The translations under genes and the position numbers were made by a program. Shown one piece after another: positions 15,548 to 22,115 of a stretch of DNA of 26,930 nucleotides (the stretch's first letter is position 1; each line of letters begins with the position of its first letter). Source of the stretch: CAZOWL01 sp964583605 (lineage in GTDB: Bacteria > Pseudomonadota > Gammaproteobacteria > Chromatiales > Chromatiaceae); assembly GCA_964583605.1 (NCBI GenBank), contig CAZOWL010000061.1, positions 1 to 26,930 of the forward strand, written 5' to 3'. The notes under the pieces were generated by a model. The model made no database searches and was not told the origin of the DNA. It worked only from the letters and a program-made list of their open reading frames with translations.

Positions 15548-16872
15548 CCAAAGCGAAACAGCTCCTCTACATCGATACCGGGCCGTCCGAGGTTCACATC
15601 GAGGCATTGCTTAACCGGCGCGGGATCGCCGTGAGGATGACCCAGGCCGTCGCGCCCGCACAGCTGCGCGAGGCGCTGACGCGACCCGATTGTTGGGACC
15701 TCATCCTGTGCGGCCAGGAGAGCTTTATCGAGCTCGACGTTGAGGATCGCCTTGCCAAGGTGCGCAGGAATCTTGATGCCTCCTTGATCCTCCTGACGTC
15801 GGACAGGACGACACCCCCCCTTTGGTGGTATCGCCGGGGTGCCGCCGACGTCGCCTCTCGCACCGATATGGATCACCTGCTCACGATCTGCGAGCGCGAG
15901 CTCGAGCATTGCGCATCGCGGCGGGAGCTGCGCCAGCTGCGTCACATGGCGGGCGTGCTCGAGGGGGGATCGAGGCCGCCGCTGATGCTGGCGACGATCC
16001 ACGATCTCGGCACGCACCCTCAAGTGCCGACGGCAGAACCGACGATCTCCGAGAAGGGCGACCATCCAGTTCCGCCCGAGGTTCGAATCAAGTCCTTGAT
16101 CGAGGCCAGCGGTTTGGTGCTCGAGTACCAGCCGATCATCTCGTTCCGCACGCGTGATGAGCACCGCGGTATGTTCGAGGCGTTGGTCCGGCTGAAGGAC
16201 GAAGGCGGCCGCAACCTGCTGCCAGAGGAGTTTCTCCCGGTCGTGGAGCGTTGTGGCTGGATGGGCAAGGTTGATCTCTGGATCCTTCGCCGGGCCCTTG
16301 CCACGCTGAGCGAAATCCAGGCGAGCGGAAGCTCGGAGGCCGTGCTGTTCGTCAATATCGCGACCTCGACCCTGCGTTCGAGCGAGCACGTTAGCGCGCT
16401 CGGCGCGTTAGCCACGGCGGCAAAGATCTCCCCGGGCTCGCTCGTTGTCGAGGTGCGCAAAATGGCCTTTGAGGAGGCACCGGAAGGCGTCCGGCAGCTG
16501 TCCGAGCTCCTCCGCGCAAAGCACCATGGGCTGCTTGTCGAAGACATAGGTCCCGAGGATCGCGGGCTCATCGTGGAGCATGGCGAGCGACTGACACATC
16601 TGAAGCTGGATCGCCGCCTGGTCAAGGGCCTGTTCGAGCGACGCGTGCCGCAGCAGGGCCTGCATGATCTCGTTTCCTGCGCGCGCGATCAGGGACTAAG
16701 GGTCATCGCGCTGGCCGTCGAAAATGCCGAGCTCTTGTCCACCCTCTTCGCTGCGGGAGTCGATGCGATCCAGGGGCATTTCGTGAGCCTGCCTTACCCC
16801 AACCTCGTCTATCCGAGCGTGCAGCGCGTCGAGTCAAGCTCGTCACCGCAATGGTCGGTCACCAGGCGTTAG
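15544..16872 (+). CDS. Degenerate REC-like plus degenerate EAL domain protein
   Basis: A 442-residue protein. Residues 5-125 resemble a receiver fold (QLLYIDTGPSEVHIEALL; WDLILCG at the phosphosite strand) but have Gly57 in place of Asp. Residues 180-425 form an EAL domain: EAL at 212-214, Asn271 (FVNIATS), Glu303 (VVEVRK), Lys354 (LKLDRRLV), Glu393 and Gln410 are kept. The canonical DDFGTG is VEDIGPED, and the general-base Glu of the AEGVE motif is Leu390 (VIALAVE). In active phosphodiesterases such as RocR that Glu is essential, so this is most likely a c-di-GMP-binding effector of the FimX/LapD kind (inference). The start ATG 15544 overlaps the macro-domain stop by four bases. An upstream extension of the frame to 15274 is a shadow of the macro gene. 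Confidence 0.85.
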   Translation: MTKAKQLLYIDTGPSEVHIEALLNRRGIAVRMTQAVAPAQLREALTRPDCWDLILCGQESFIELDVEDRLAKVRRNLDASLILLTSDRTTPPLWWYRRGAADVASRTDMDHLLTICERELEHCASRRELRQLRHMAGVLEGGSRPPLMLATIHDLGTHPQVPTAEPTISEKGDHPVPPEVRIKSLIEASGLVLEYQPIISFRTRDEHRGMFEALVRLKDEGGRNLLPEEFLPVVERCGWMGKVDLWILRRALATLSEIQASGSSEAVLFVNIATSTLRSSEHVSALGALATAAKISPGSLVVEVRKMAFEEAPEGVRQLSELLRAKHHGLLVEDIGPEDRGLIVEHGERLTHLKLDRRLVKGLFERRVPQQGLHDLVSCARDQGLRVIALAVENAELLSTLFAAGVDAIQGHFVSLPYPNLVYPSVQRVESSSSPQWSVTRR

Positions 16873-16895
16873 GCGTTGCCCGCCCCGAGGAGCTC

Positions 16896-17255
16896 ATGCA
16901 CAACCGGCCTCAGATCCAAACAGCCATCCCCAGACGCCGCTATCAGATCGGCGATTTCGGCGCGACCCTGCTTGCCGACATAGAGAGCAGCGAGACGCGG
17001 GCGTTCCGCTTCATCATGGCGTTTGTGGCGATCGGCCAGCAGCATCCGGTCCTCTATGTGTGCGCGGAGGAAGTCGACTTGGCCGCCGAGAGCGACTTAG
17101 GCCACGTGCGCTTGCGGGTAGTCAGCGAGGTCCTCGATGAGGTCCTGGGCACTGGTGATGGTTGGGCGGATGTCGAGGTATTCGCCGAGCAGGCCCTTGC
17201 GATCGGCGCCCAGATCCTAGGTTTGCAGGGGGAATCGATCGTGCGCTTGCTCTAA
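16896..17255 (+). CDS. Small conserved-looking protein of unknown function
   Basis: Not recognised. The 119-residue product from ATG 16896 (MHNRPQIQTAIPRRRYQIGDFG) has a basic start, a hydrophobic central strand/helix segment (RFIMAFVAIGQQHPVLYVCAEEV) and an acidic second half (LRVVSEVLDEVLGTGDGWADVEVF), consistent with a soluble alpha/beta protein. Shine-Dalgarno GAGGAG stands just upstream. The frame begins earlier, at 16851, but that would overlap the EAL gene. It is 23 bp after the EAL stop and in the same direction, so a three-gene operon macro-EAL-unknown is likely. Its TAA stop is formed by the first bases of repeat copy B. Confidence 0.68.
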   Translation: MHNRPQIQTAIPRRRYQIGDFGATLLADIESSETRAFRFIMAFVAIGQQHPVLYVCAEEVDLAAESDLGHVRLRVVSEVLDEVLGTGDGWADVEVFAEQALAIGAQILGLQGESIVRLL

Positions 17256-17419
17256 CGATCATGGGGCGAGGGAGCGACAGTGCTTCGCGAGCTTCTTATA
17301 ATGAAATCCGCGCAGCACTTTGGCTCCCTCGCCCTCTGGGAGAGGGTCGGCGTGAGGGAACGATCAGGGGCGAGGCGCCATTTTTAGTCTGGGGTGGCTC
17401 GGCTCGCCCCATGATCGTG
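17254..17419 (+). repeat. Dispersed intergenic palindromic repeat, copy B (with terminal inverted repeats)
   Basis: The longest copy. AACGATCATGGGGCGAG (17254-17270) is matched 16 of 17 by the reverse complement of 17403-17419, giving the unit terminal inverted repeats. Inside are the head ATGAAATCCGCGCAGCAC (17301 on), the CTCCCTCGCCCTCTGGGAGAG hairpin, and the long stem 17359-17377 with 17400-17418. It lies between two convergent genes. Confidence 0.85.
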
Positions 17420-17442
17420 AGTAGGCCTCCATAACGCAGCGC

Positions 17443-17919
17443 TCATTCGAGCGACAAGATGAAGGCCCACTGCTCCGGTGCGACTGGCATCACGGATAAG
17501 CGGTTGCCGCGGCGCAGCAGCGGCAGCTCGGCCAGGGGCCCCTCGACGAACGCCTTCAGCTCCGAGAGCGTGATCTTGCGCGCGAGGTGACGGACATAGC
17601 GCACGTCGACAAGGAGCCAGCGCGGATCCGCTGGGTCGCTCTTGGGATCGAAGTACTGCGAGCGGGGATCAAATGCGGTCGGATCTGGGCGGGCCTCGCT
17701 GGCAATCTCCATCAGGCCCACGATGCCGGGCTCGGCGCAATTGGAATGATAGAAGAAGGCCTCGTCGCCAGGTCGCATGGTGTCGCGCATCCAGTTGCGG
17801 ACCTGATAGTTGCGCACGCCGTCCCATGGCTCGGTGCCACGCGGGCGAGCGGCGAGGTCGTCGATGCCAAAGGTGTCCGGCTCGGACTTCATCAGCCAAT
17901 GACCCACGGCGGTCTGCAT
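17443..17919 (-). CDS. EVE domain-containing protein (THYN1/YcaQ-like fold)
   Basis: A 158-residue single EVE domain, a PUA-like fold that binds modified nucleobases in nucleic acids. Motifs: GHWLMKSEPDTFGIDDL at the N-terminus, EPWDGVRNYQVRNWMRD, MRPGDEAFFYHSNCAEPGIVGLMEI, then DPRSQYFDPKSDP and WLLVDVRYV. The order and length match the bacterial EVE family. The ATG at 17919 has GAGGAG six bases upstream; the longer frame to 18111 runs into non-coding DNA. It faces the unknown small gene tail to tail, with repeat copy B between. The specific modified base bound is unknown. Confidence 0.93.
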   Translation of the reverse strand: MQTAVGHWLMKSEPDTFGIDDLAARPRGTEPWDGVRNYQVRNWMRDTMRPGDEAFFYHSNCAEPGIVGLMEIASEARPDPTAFDPRSQYFDPKSDPADPRWLLVDVRYVRHLARKITLSELKAFVEGPLAELPLLRRGNRLSVMPVAPEQWAFILSLE

Positions 17920-18140
17920 GCTTGCTCCTCGAGTAGGTGGCCTTGTCGGGGAAGGCTGCGCATCGATGAGCGCTGCCCGAGCCGAATGCGATCCGGCTCT
18001 TGAGGGCCGACCGTCGTCCCCGCGACGCGTTACACTTGCGTCATCGCCGCCAGGATGCGGATCAATAGAACGGCCTGCGCAAAAGATTCGATCCAAGTCG
18101 GGGCTTGGCAATTCTGCGAAGGTAAGTCATAAACGACCCC

Positions 18141-18423
18141 ATGAAGCTACTGCGGCGACCCGTCCTCCTGATCATGCCGGACGCGCTTACACAGTTCCAT
18201 TGCGCCGCGACCGAGAAGTATGCCCGCGTGACTTATCTATTCAATGGCGGCCGCAGCGAGCCTTGGGCTGGGCGAGGAGCGGCTGCTGATCGCCTCCCCG
18301 AAGGTCGCCACCTATGACCTGTAGTCGGAGATGAGCGCCCCGACGGTCCTAGGCCTGATGGGTCTGCCGAAACCGCAGGCGATGCACGGCAGCTCGCTGC
18401 TGCTCGGTCCGGCGAAGGCCTGA
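18141..18423 (+). pseudogene. gpmI: Decayed remnant of cofactor-independent phosphoglycerate mutase
   Basis: Three collapsed pieces of GpmI can be read in order. ATG 18141 begins MKLLRRPVLLIMPD, the GpmI N-terminus (family form RRPVLLIILDGFG). It then jumps in frame to ALTQFHCAATEKYARVTY and LFNGGR (family: [22 protein letters not shown]). Near 18264-18270 the frame shifts, continuing GEERLLIASPKVATYDL, followed by a TAG stop at 18321-18323 where the family has Gln, then SEMSA. A second deletion joins this to the C-terminus PTVLGLMGLPKPQAMHGSSL, ending in TGA 18421-18423. About 500 residues have shrunk to under 100 codons with at least two deletions, one frameshift and one stop. A working phosphoglycerate mutase must be elsewhere. 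Confidence 0.82.
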
Positions 18424-18437
18424 CGGACCGCGGAGCC

Positions 18438-19277
18438 ATGCGCCAGTACCTGGATCTGCTGCGCGATGTCATCGACCATGGGACCGACAAGCCGGACCGC
18501 ACCGGTGTTGGCACCCGCTCGGTCTTCGGCCGGCAGGTGCGCTTCGATCTCAGCGCCGGCTTTCCGTTGGTCACGACGAAACGGATCCACGTCAAGAGCG
18601 TGATCTATGAGCTCCTCTGGTTCCTCTCAGGCTCGACCGACAACAGCTGGCTGCGCGCCCGGGGCGTGACCATCTGGGACGAGTGGGCTACCGAAGACGG
18701 CGATCTAGGCCCCATCTATGGCCGCCAATGGCGCAGCTGGGCCTGCCCCGATGGGCGCGTGATTGATCAGCTCGCGCAGCTCGTCGCGACGCTGCGCAGC
18801 CAGCCGGAGTCTCGGCGCCTCGTCGTCTCGGCCTGGAACCCTGCCGATCTGCCGGATGAGGGCCTCGCGCCGCAGGACAATGTCCGTGCGCGGCGGATGG
18901 CGCTGGCCCCGTGCCACTGTCTGTTCCAGTTCTACGTCGCCGAAGGGCGCCTGTCCTGCCAGCTCTATCAGCGCAGTGCGGACATCTTCCTCGGCGTGCC
19001 CTTCAACATCGCAAGCTATGCCCTGCTGACGCACATGGTCGCGCAGCAGGCCGACCTCGACGTAGGCGATTTCGTGCACACATTTGGCGACCTGCACCTC
19101 TACCGCAATCACATGACCGACACGATCGCCTATGCCCAGCTCGCGCGCCAGCCGCGAGATTTTCCGCGCCTGACCCTCCTCCGGAGACCCGCGACGCTGT
19201 TTGAGTACGACTTCGATGACTTTCGGATCGACGGCTACGACCCCCACCCGGCGATCAGGGCGCCGATCGCGGTCTGA
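18438..19277 (+). CDS. thyA: Thymidylate synthase
   Basis: Converts dUMP and 5,10-methylenetetrahydrofolate to dTMP and dihydrofolate. The 279 residues are complete: MRQYLDLLRDVIDHGTDKPDRTG, folate/phosphate region LVTTKRIHVKSVIYELLWFL, DGDLGPIYGRQWRSW, catalytic Cys159 in MALAPCHCLFQFYV, QLYQRSADIFLGVPFNIASYA and HTFGDLHLYRNH. An insert of about 13 residues (DEGLAPQDNVRAR) precedes the catalytic loop relative to the 264-residue E. coli enzyme; I recall similar inserts in other proteobacterial ThyA proteins. ATG 18438 follows GGAG closely, 14 bp after the dead gpmI fragment, so its original promoter region may have been lost or replaced. No dihydrofolate reductase gene is in the window. Confidence 0.96.
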   Translation: MRQYLDLLRDVIDHGTDKPDRTGVGTRSVFGRQVRFDLSAGFPLVTTKRIHVKSVIYELLWFLSGSTDNSWLRARGVTIWDEWATEDGDLGPIYGRQWRSWACPDGRVIDQLAQLVATLRSQPESRRLVVSAWNPADLPDEGLAPQDNVRARRMALAPCHCLFQFYVAEGRLSCQLYQRSADIFLGVPFNIASYALLTHMVAQQADLDVGDFVHTFGDLHLYRNHMTDTIAYAQLARQPRDFPRLTLLRRPATLFEYDFDDFRIDGYDPHPAIRAPIAV

Positions 19278-19338
19278 TGGTCAGCGGCAGGCGTCGCCGA
19301 CCCGCTGGGTGCCAAGGTGCGACCTTTCTCACGGAGTT

Positions 19339-19460
19339 AACGATCATCGGGCGAGACGAGCCACCCCGGATAACGAAAGGTCGCCTCGCCCCCGGATCCT
19401 TCCCTCACCCCAACCCTCTCCCAGAGGGCGAAGGAGCGAACGTGCTGCGCGGATTTCATT
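19339..19460 (-). repeat. Dispersed intergenic palindromic repeat, copy C
   Basis: The same unit in reverse orientation: stem arm AACGATCATCGGGCGAGACG at 19339-19358, second arm around 19379-19398, small hairpin CCCTCACCCCAACCCTCTCC and on, and the head (revcomp ATGAAATCCGCGCAGCACG) ending at about 19460. Arms are somewhat more diverged than in B and D but still pair along the core GGGCGAG/CTCGCCC. It lies between convergent thyA and nifM. Confidence 0.83.
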
Positions 19461-19529
19461 GTATGGAGGGCAGAGCGTCGTTGCGAGAGCCGCGGGGTCC
19501 GCTGCGCGGATTACTACCCGCGGCGATGC

Positions 19530-20483
19530 CTATCTCGAGGGGTTGGCAGGGCCGTTGGCTTGGCGGAGCTGAGCGATCCAGGCCCTTTGCGCCTTCTGGT
19601 GGCGGTGCTCGGTCAGAAGGGCGCGGATGCGCTCGCGGACCTCGGAGAGGGGGAGAAGGACCCGATCAAGGATGCGCTCACAATGCAGCAGGTGCCAGCC
19701 GACCTCGGACTCGACCGGCGCGCTGATGGCCCCCTCCGCCAGCGTGAAGAGGACGGCGTCTAGCTGAGGATAGAGGCGTCCGCGAGGCAGGGTGCCGAGG
19801 CGGCCGCCCTGCAGTGCGGTCGGGCACTCGGAGTGCTGGCGAGCCATCTGGGCGAAGGCTTGGGGACGGCCGTCGAGCGCCGCCGAGATGGCTTCGATGC
19901 GTCTCGCCGCCGCCGCCCGGCGGTTCTCCACAAACTGCTCGTTGACGGTAATCAAGATGTGACTGACGGTGCGTCGCTCGGGCTTGGCGAAGCGCTCTGG
20001 AGCGCGGTGATAGAACGCCTCCACCTCATCATCGGTGACCGCCGGATGGCGGTTGGCCACCCGCCGCAAGACCGCATCGAACACCAGCTCGCGTTCGACG
20101 GCAGCGCGCAGCGCAGCGCGATCGAGGCCATTTGAGGCCAGGTCCTTGCCCATCTCCGCGGCGTCGGCGTAGCGGGCGGCGATGGCTTCAAGCGCCGCAT
20201 CCAGCTCGTCCGCCGGGACCCTGACACCACGGGCCTCGTCGGAGGCGAGCACCAACGCCTCGAGCGCGCGACTGCGCTCGGCCTCACGTGCCACTTCGGC
20301 CAGCTCGGCCGGCCCTAGGTGCGTCGGATCACGCCCGTGGCGGGCGCTCGCAGCCCGCAACATGTGGTAATTGACGGCGAGCGCCTCGGCCGGCGGCTCG
20401 AGCCGCGCTCGAGCCTCCTGCGTACTCCCGGTCATGGCTCGGGTCAAGGCTCGGGTCATGGTTGGGGTCATGGTTGGGGTCAT
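19530..20483 (-). CDS. nifM: NifM, nitrogenase iron-protein maturation peptidyl-prolyl isomerase
   Basis: NifM is required in Azotobacter and Klebsiella for a stable, active nitrogenase Fe protein (NifH). The N-terminal helical region (YHMLRAASARHGRDP to RHPAVTDDEVEAFY) is followed by a parvulin PPIase domain from about residue 170: RRTVSHILITVNEQFVENRR, FAQMARQHSECPTALQGGRL, LYPQLDAVLFTLAEG and SEVGWHLLHCERI. The start is ambiguous: ATG 20483 overlaps the nifZ stop (ATGA), and four further starts (three ATG, one TTG) follow at 12-base steps, giving an MTPT MTPT MTRA LTRA MTGS leader that looks non-conserved. The true start may be ATG 20435. It is the last gene of the nifV-orf-nifW-nifZ-nifM run, the Azotobacter order. 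Confidence 0.88.
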   Translation of the reverse strand: MTPTMTPTMTRALTRAMTGSTQEARARLEPPAEALAVNYHMLRAASARHGRDPTHLGPAELAEVAREAERSRALEALVLASDEARGVRVPADELDAALEAIAARYADAAEMGKDLASNGLDRAALRAAVERELVFDAVLRRVANRHPAVTDDEVEAFYHRAPERFAKPERRTVSHILITVNEQFVENRRAAAARRIEAISAALDGRPQAFAQMARQHSECPTALQGGRLGTLPRGRLYPQLDAVLFTLAEGAISAPVESEVGWHLLHCERILDRVLLPLSEVRERIRALLTEHRHQKAQRAWIAQLRQANGPANPSR

Positions 20484-20492
20484 GGCGGGCTA
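20433..20492 (-). repeat. 12-bp tandem repeat forming a start-codon array at nifM
   Basis: On the minus strand the units are ATGACCCCAACC (twice), ATGACCCGAGCC, TTGACCCGAGCC and ATGACCGGGAGT. Starts fall at 20483, 20471, 20459, 20447 and 20435, exactly 12 bases apart and all in the nifM frame. The array also contains the nifZ stop codon. Confidence 0.8.
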
Positions 20493-20920
20493 GACAGCGC
20501 CGATTCGGGCACCTGCAGGACCTGCCGGCCCGGAAAATGGACGTGATAGCTGACCACATCTGGCATCTCGCGGATCACCTTGAGAACTTCTCCAATCTCG
20601 CCGGTCTCCACGATGACCTCTCCGCGGCGGCCCAGGGGGAGGGCCGCGGCGACACGCTCGCGTGACTCGAAGCGGCTCGCGATCCATGAGGCTGCGGCCG
20701 GCTGCAGCTCCTCCTCGCGACAGCCGACGACGCGGCCGATGTCGAGGAAGTCGACGACGTAGATGATCTGGTCCTGCAAGAAGGTGCCCGTATCACGGAT
20801 GAATCCGACTTGGCCGCGGCGCACGAGCAAGGCGCCGGTCGGCTCGCCAGGAAAGGTGCCGTCGTTGCGGACATTACGCGTGACGCGTACCGCCTCCCCG
20901 TGCTCAAACCTTGGTTGCAT
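20480..20920 (-). CDS. nifZ: NifZ nitrogen fixation protein
   Basis: NifZ is a small accessory protein assisting P-cluster maturation in the MoFe protein. The 146 residues start MQPRFEHGEAVRVTRNVRNDGTF and contain the NifZ core GQVGFIRDTGTFLQDQIIYVVDFLDIGRVVGCREEEL (residues about 37-73). An extension ending SYHVHFPGRQVLQVPESAL contains a second short beta region, so it is longer than a minimal NifZ. ATG 20920 has TAAGG five bases upstream and overlaps the end of nifW by 17 bp; the stop overlaps the nifM start. Tight overlaps indicate cotranscription and coupled translation. Confidence 0.9.
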   Translation of the reverse strand: MQPRFEHGEAVRVTRNVRNDGTFPGEPTGALLVRRGQVGFIRDTGTFLQDQIIYVVDFLDIGRVVGCREEELQPAAASWIASRFESRERVAAALPLGRRGEVIVETGEIGEVLKVIREMPDVVSYHVHFPGRQVLQVPESALSSPP

Positions 20921-21260
20921 CGCGCCTTACTCGCATTAGATCCCCCATTAGATCACTGGGCGCCACCTCGACAGACCTGGGTGGCCGTGGCTGAAACACG
21001 CGAAAGACCTTCTCGTTGCGCGCGTCGGAATTCACGAAATCGCGATAGGCGCGGAGCAGACGATCCGCGTGCAACATCCAACGGGCCGCCGCCTGATCCG
21101 GCATCTCATCGATCTCGGCGAGGTAGTCATGGAAGCGCTGCAGGATGTGGAGGCGATTGACCTGCACGACCGCCGGGTCGTAGGCGATCTCGAAGTAGTC
21201 GAGGAAGTCTTCGGCACTGATCAGTTCCTTGAGATCCTGCTCCAGCTCGTCGTCGGTCAT
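20904..21260 (-). CDS. nifW: NifW nitrogenase-stabilizing/protective protein
   Basis: NifW associates with the MoFe protein and protects or helps mature it under oxygen. The 118 residues carry the family core LISAEDFLDYFEIAYDPAVVQ and VNRLHILQRFHDYL (about residues 12-47), followed by the helix RWMLHADRLLRAYRDFV and EKVFRVFQ. ATG 21260 has a good Shine-Dalgarno GGAGG. The gap to the preceding ORF (150 bp) is long for this operon and holds a 22-bp perfect palindrome; the downstream end overlaps nifZ. Confidence 0.93.
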   Translation of the reverse strand: MTDDELEQDLKELISAEDFLDYFEIAYDPAVVQVNRLHILQRFHDYLAEIDEMPDQAAARWMLHADRLLRAYRDFVNSDARNEKVFRVFQPRPPRSVEVAPSDLMGDLMRVRRDATKV

Positions 21261-21343
21261 GTGCCCTCCATCGGGAACGCGTCAAGACAGTTGGAATAAG
21301 TTGGCCACCAATCGGCTATCGAGATCGGCCGTGATCGGCCGGA

Positions 21344-21365
21344 GGGTCGACCTCGAGGTCGACCC
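21344..21365. repeat. 22-bp perfect palindrome between nif genes
   Basis: The sequence from GGGTCGACCTC (21344-21354) reads identically on both strands to 21365. It is flanked by a short direct repeat (ATCGGCCG at 21325 and 21335) and another inverted repeat (GCCTC/GAGGC, 21366-21381). It could be an operator, a processing hairpin or a remnant of another element. A plus-strand stem GCCCG/CGGGC followed by CGTTTTT (21387-21412) is nearby but points against the nif genes. Confidence 0.6.
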
Positions 21366-21410
21366 GCCTCGGAGCGGAGGCATGGCGCCCGCTTGCGCAT
21401 CGGGCCGTTT

Positions 21411-21956
21411 TTAGGCGCGGCGGAAGGCCCGGACATTCTCACCAGCCGATTGCGCGAGCGTGTCGGCCACGGCTTGGCGCGACCAGGCCAGCAGGTCGGT
21501 CACCCCCAGCCGATTGGCGGTATCGAAGCGCGCCAGCTTCTCGAACCGTTCCACTGCTGCGGCCGGCGCGCCGAGACGCATCTCCAAGTAGCCCGCGCCC
21601 TTCAGCGCCAGTAGCAGGAAGCGCGTCAGGCCCATCGATCGCCTCGCCGAACGCTCGAGTTCCTGCTCGTCGAGGTGTCGCCAATTCTCATCGAGACACA
21701 GCTCACGCGCGGCGATGGCGATGGTGCGCTCGGCGACGGCCAAGGCGTCTTCGTAGCGCTGCTGGTAGTAGTAGAAACGGTACAGCGCCACCAGTACCGA
21801 GAGGTGCTCAGGCGCGATGAAATAGGCCCGCAGCAGCGCGCACTCGGCCGCTGGCTCGCCATATTGTGCCGCGGCCTCGACGAGAAGCTCGGCGACGGCC
21901 GGCGAGAGCGGCCGATCGAAGTACATGGCCTCGCCGGCGAAGTCCAGGAAATCCAT
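21411..21956 (-). CDS. Unrecognised helical-repeat protein inside the nif operon
   Basis: A 181-residue protein starting MDFLDFAGEAMYFDRPLSP. The middle (YGEPAAECALLRAYFIAPEHLSVLVALYRFYYYQQRYEDALAVAERTI) and end (GLTRFLLLALKGAGYLEMRLGAPAAAVERFEKL) show TPR-like helix pairs: regularly placed Ala/Leu/Tyr and alternation with YEDALAVAERTI and AAVERFEKLA segments. No signal peptide, metal motif or membrane segment is seen. ATG 21956 has AAGGAG seven bases upstream; a longer frame to 22088 runs into repeat copy D and is rejected. Its place between nifV and nifW suggests a nitrogenase-assembly or adaptor role, but no specific function can be assigned. Confidence 0.8.
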   Translation of the reverse strand: MDFLDFAGEAMYFDRPLSPAVAELLVEAAAQYGEPAAECALLRAYFIAPEHLSVLVALYRFYYYQQRYEDALAVAERTIAIAARELCLDENWRHLDEQELERSARRSMGLTRFLLLALKGAGYLEMRLGAPAAAVERFEKLARFDTANRLGVTDLLAWSRQAVADTLAQSAGENVRAFRRA

Positions 21957-21975
21957 CGTCGTCTCCTTCGGTGCA

Positions 21976-22095
21976 ATGAAATCCGCGCAGCACGCTCGCT
22001 CCCTCGCCCTCTGGGAGAGGGCTGGGGTGAGGGAACGATCAGGGGCGAGGCGACATTTCATGGTCCGGGGTGGCGCGTCTCGCCCCATGATCGTT
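21976..22095 (+). repeat. Dispersed intergenic palindromic repeat, copy D (inside the nif operon)
   Basis: The best-preserved stem: AACGATCAGGGGCGAGGCG (22034-22052) pairs with CGTCTCGCCCCATGATCGTT (22076-22095) through 19 pairs, with one G-T wobble and one bulged A. The head and small hairpin (CTCCCTCGCCCTCTGGGAGAG) precede it. It fills the gap between nifV and the next ORF and would be present in their joint transcript. Confidence 0.87.
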
Positions 22096-22115
22096 AGCGG
22101 GGTCTTGGGCCGGGC

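Noticed and set aside
16896..17255. Considered a spurious ORF
   Set aside because: Kept as a gene, at moderate confidence: it has a strong ribosome-binding site, a balanced amino-acid composition and tight spacing after the EAL gene.
21286..21305. Possible sigma-54 promoter before nifW (minus strand TGGCCAACTTATTCCA)
   Set aside because: The -24 GG fits, but the -12 element is TTCC rather than TTGC; the invariant GC is missing.
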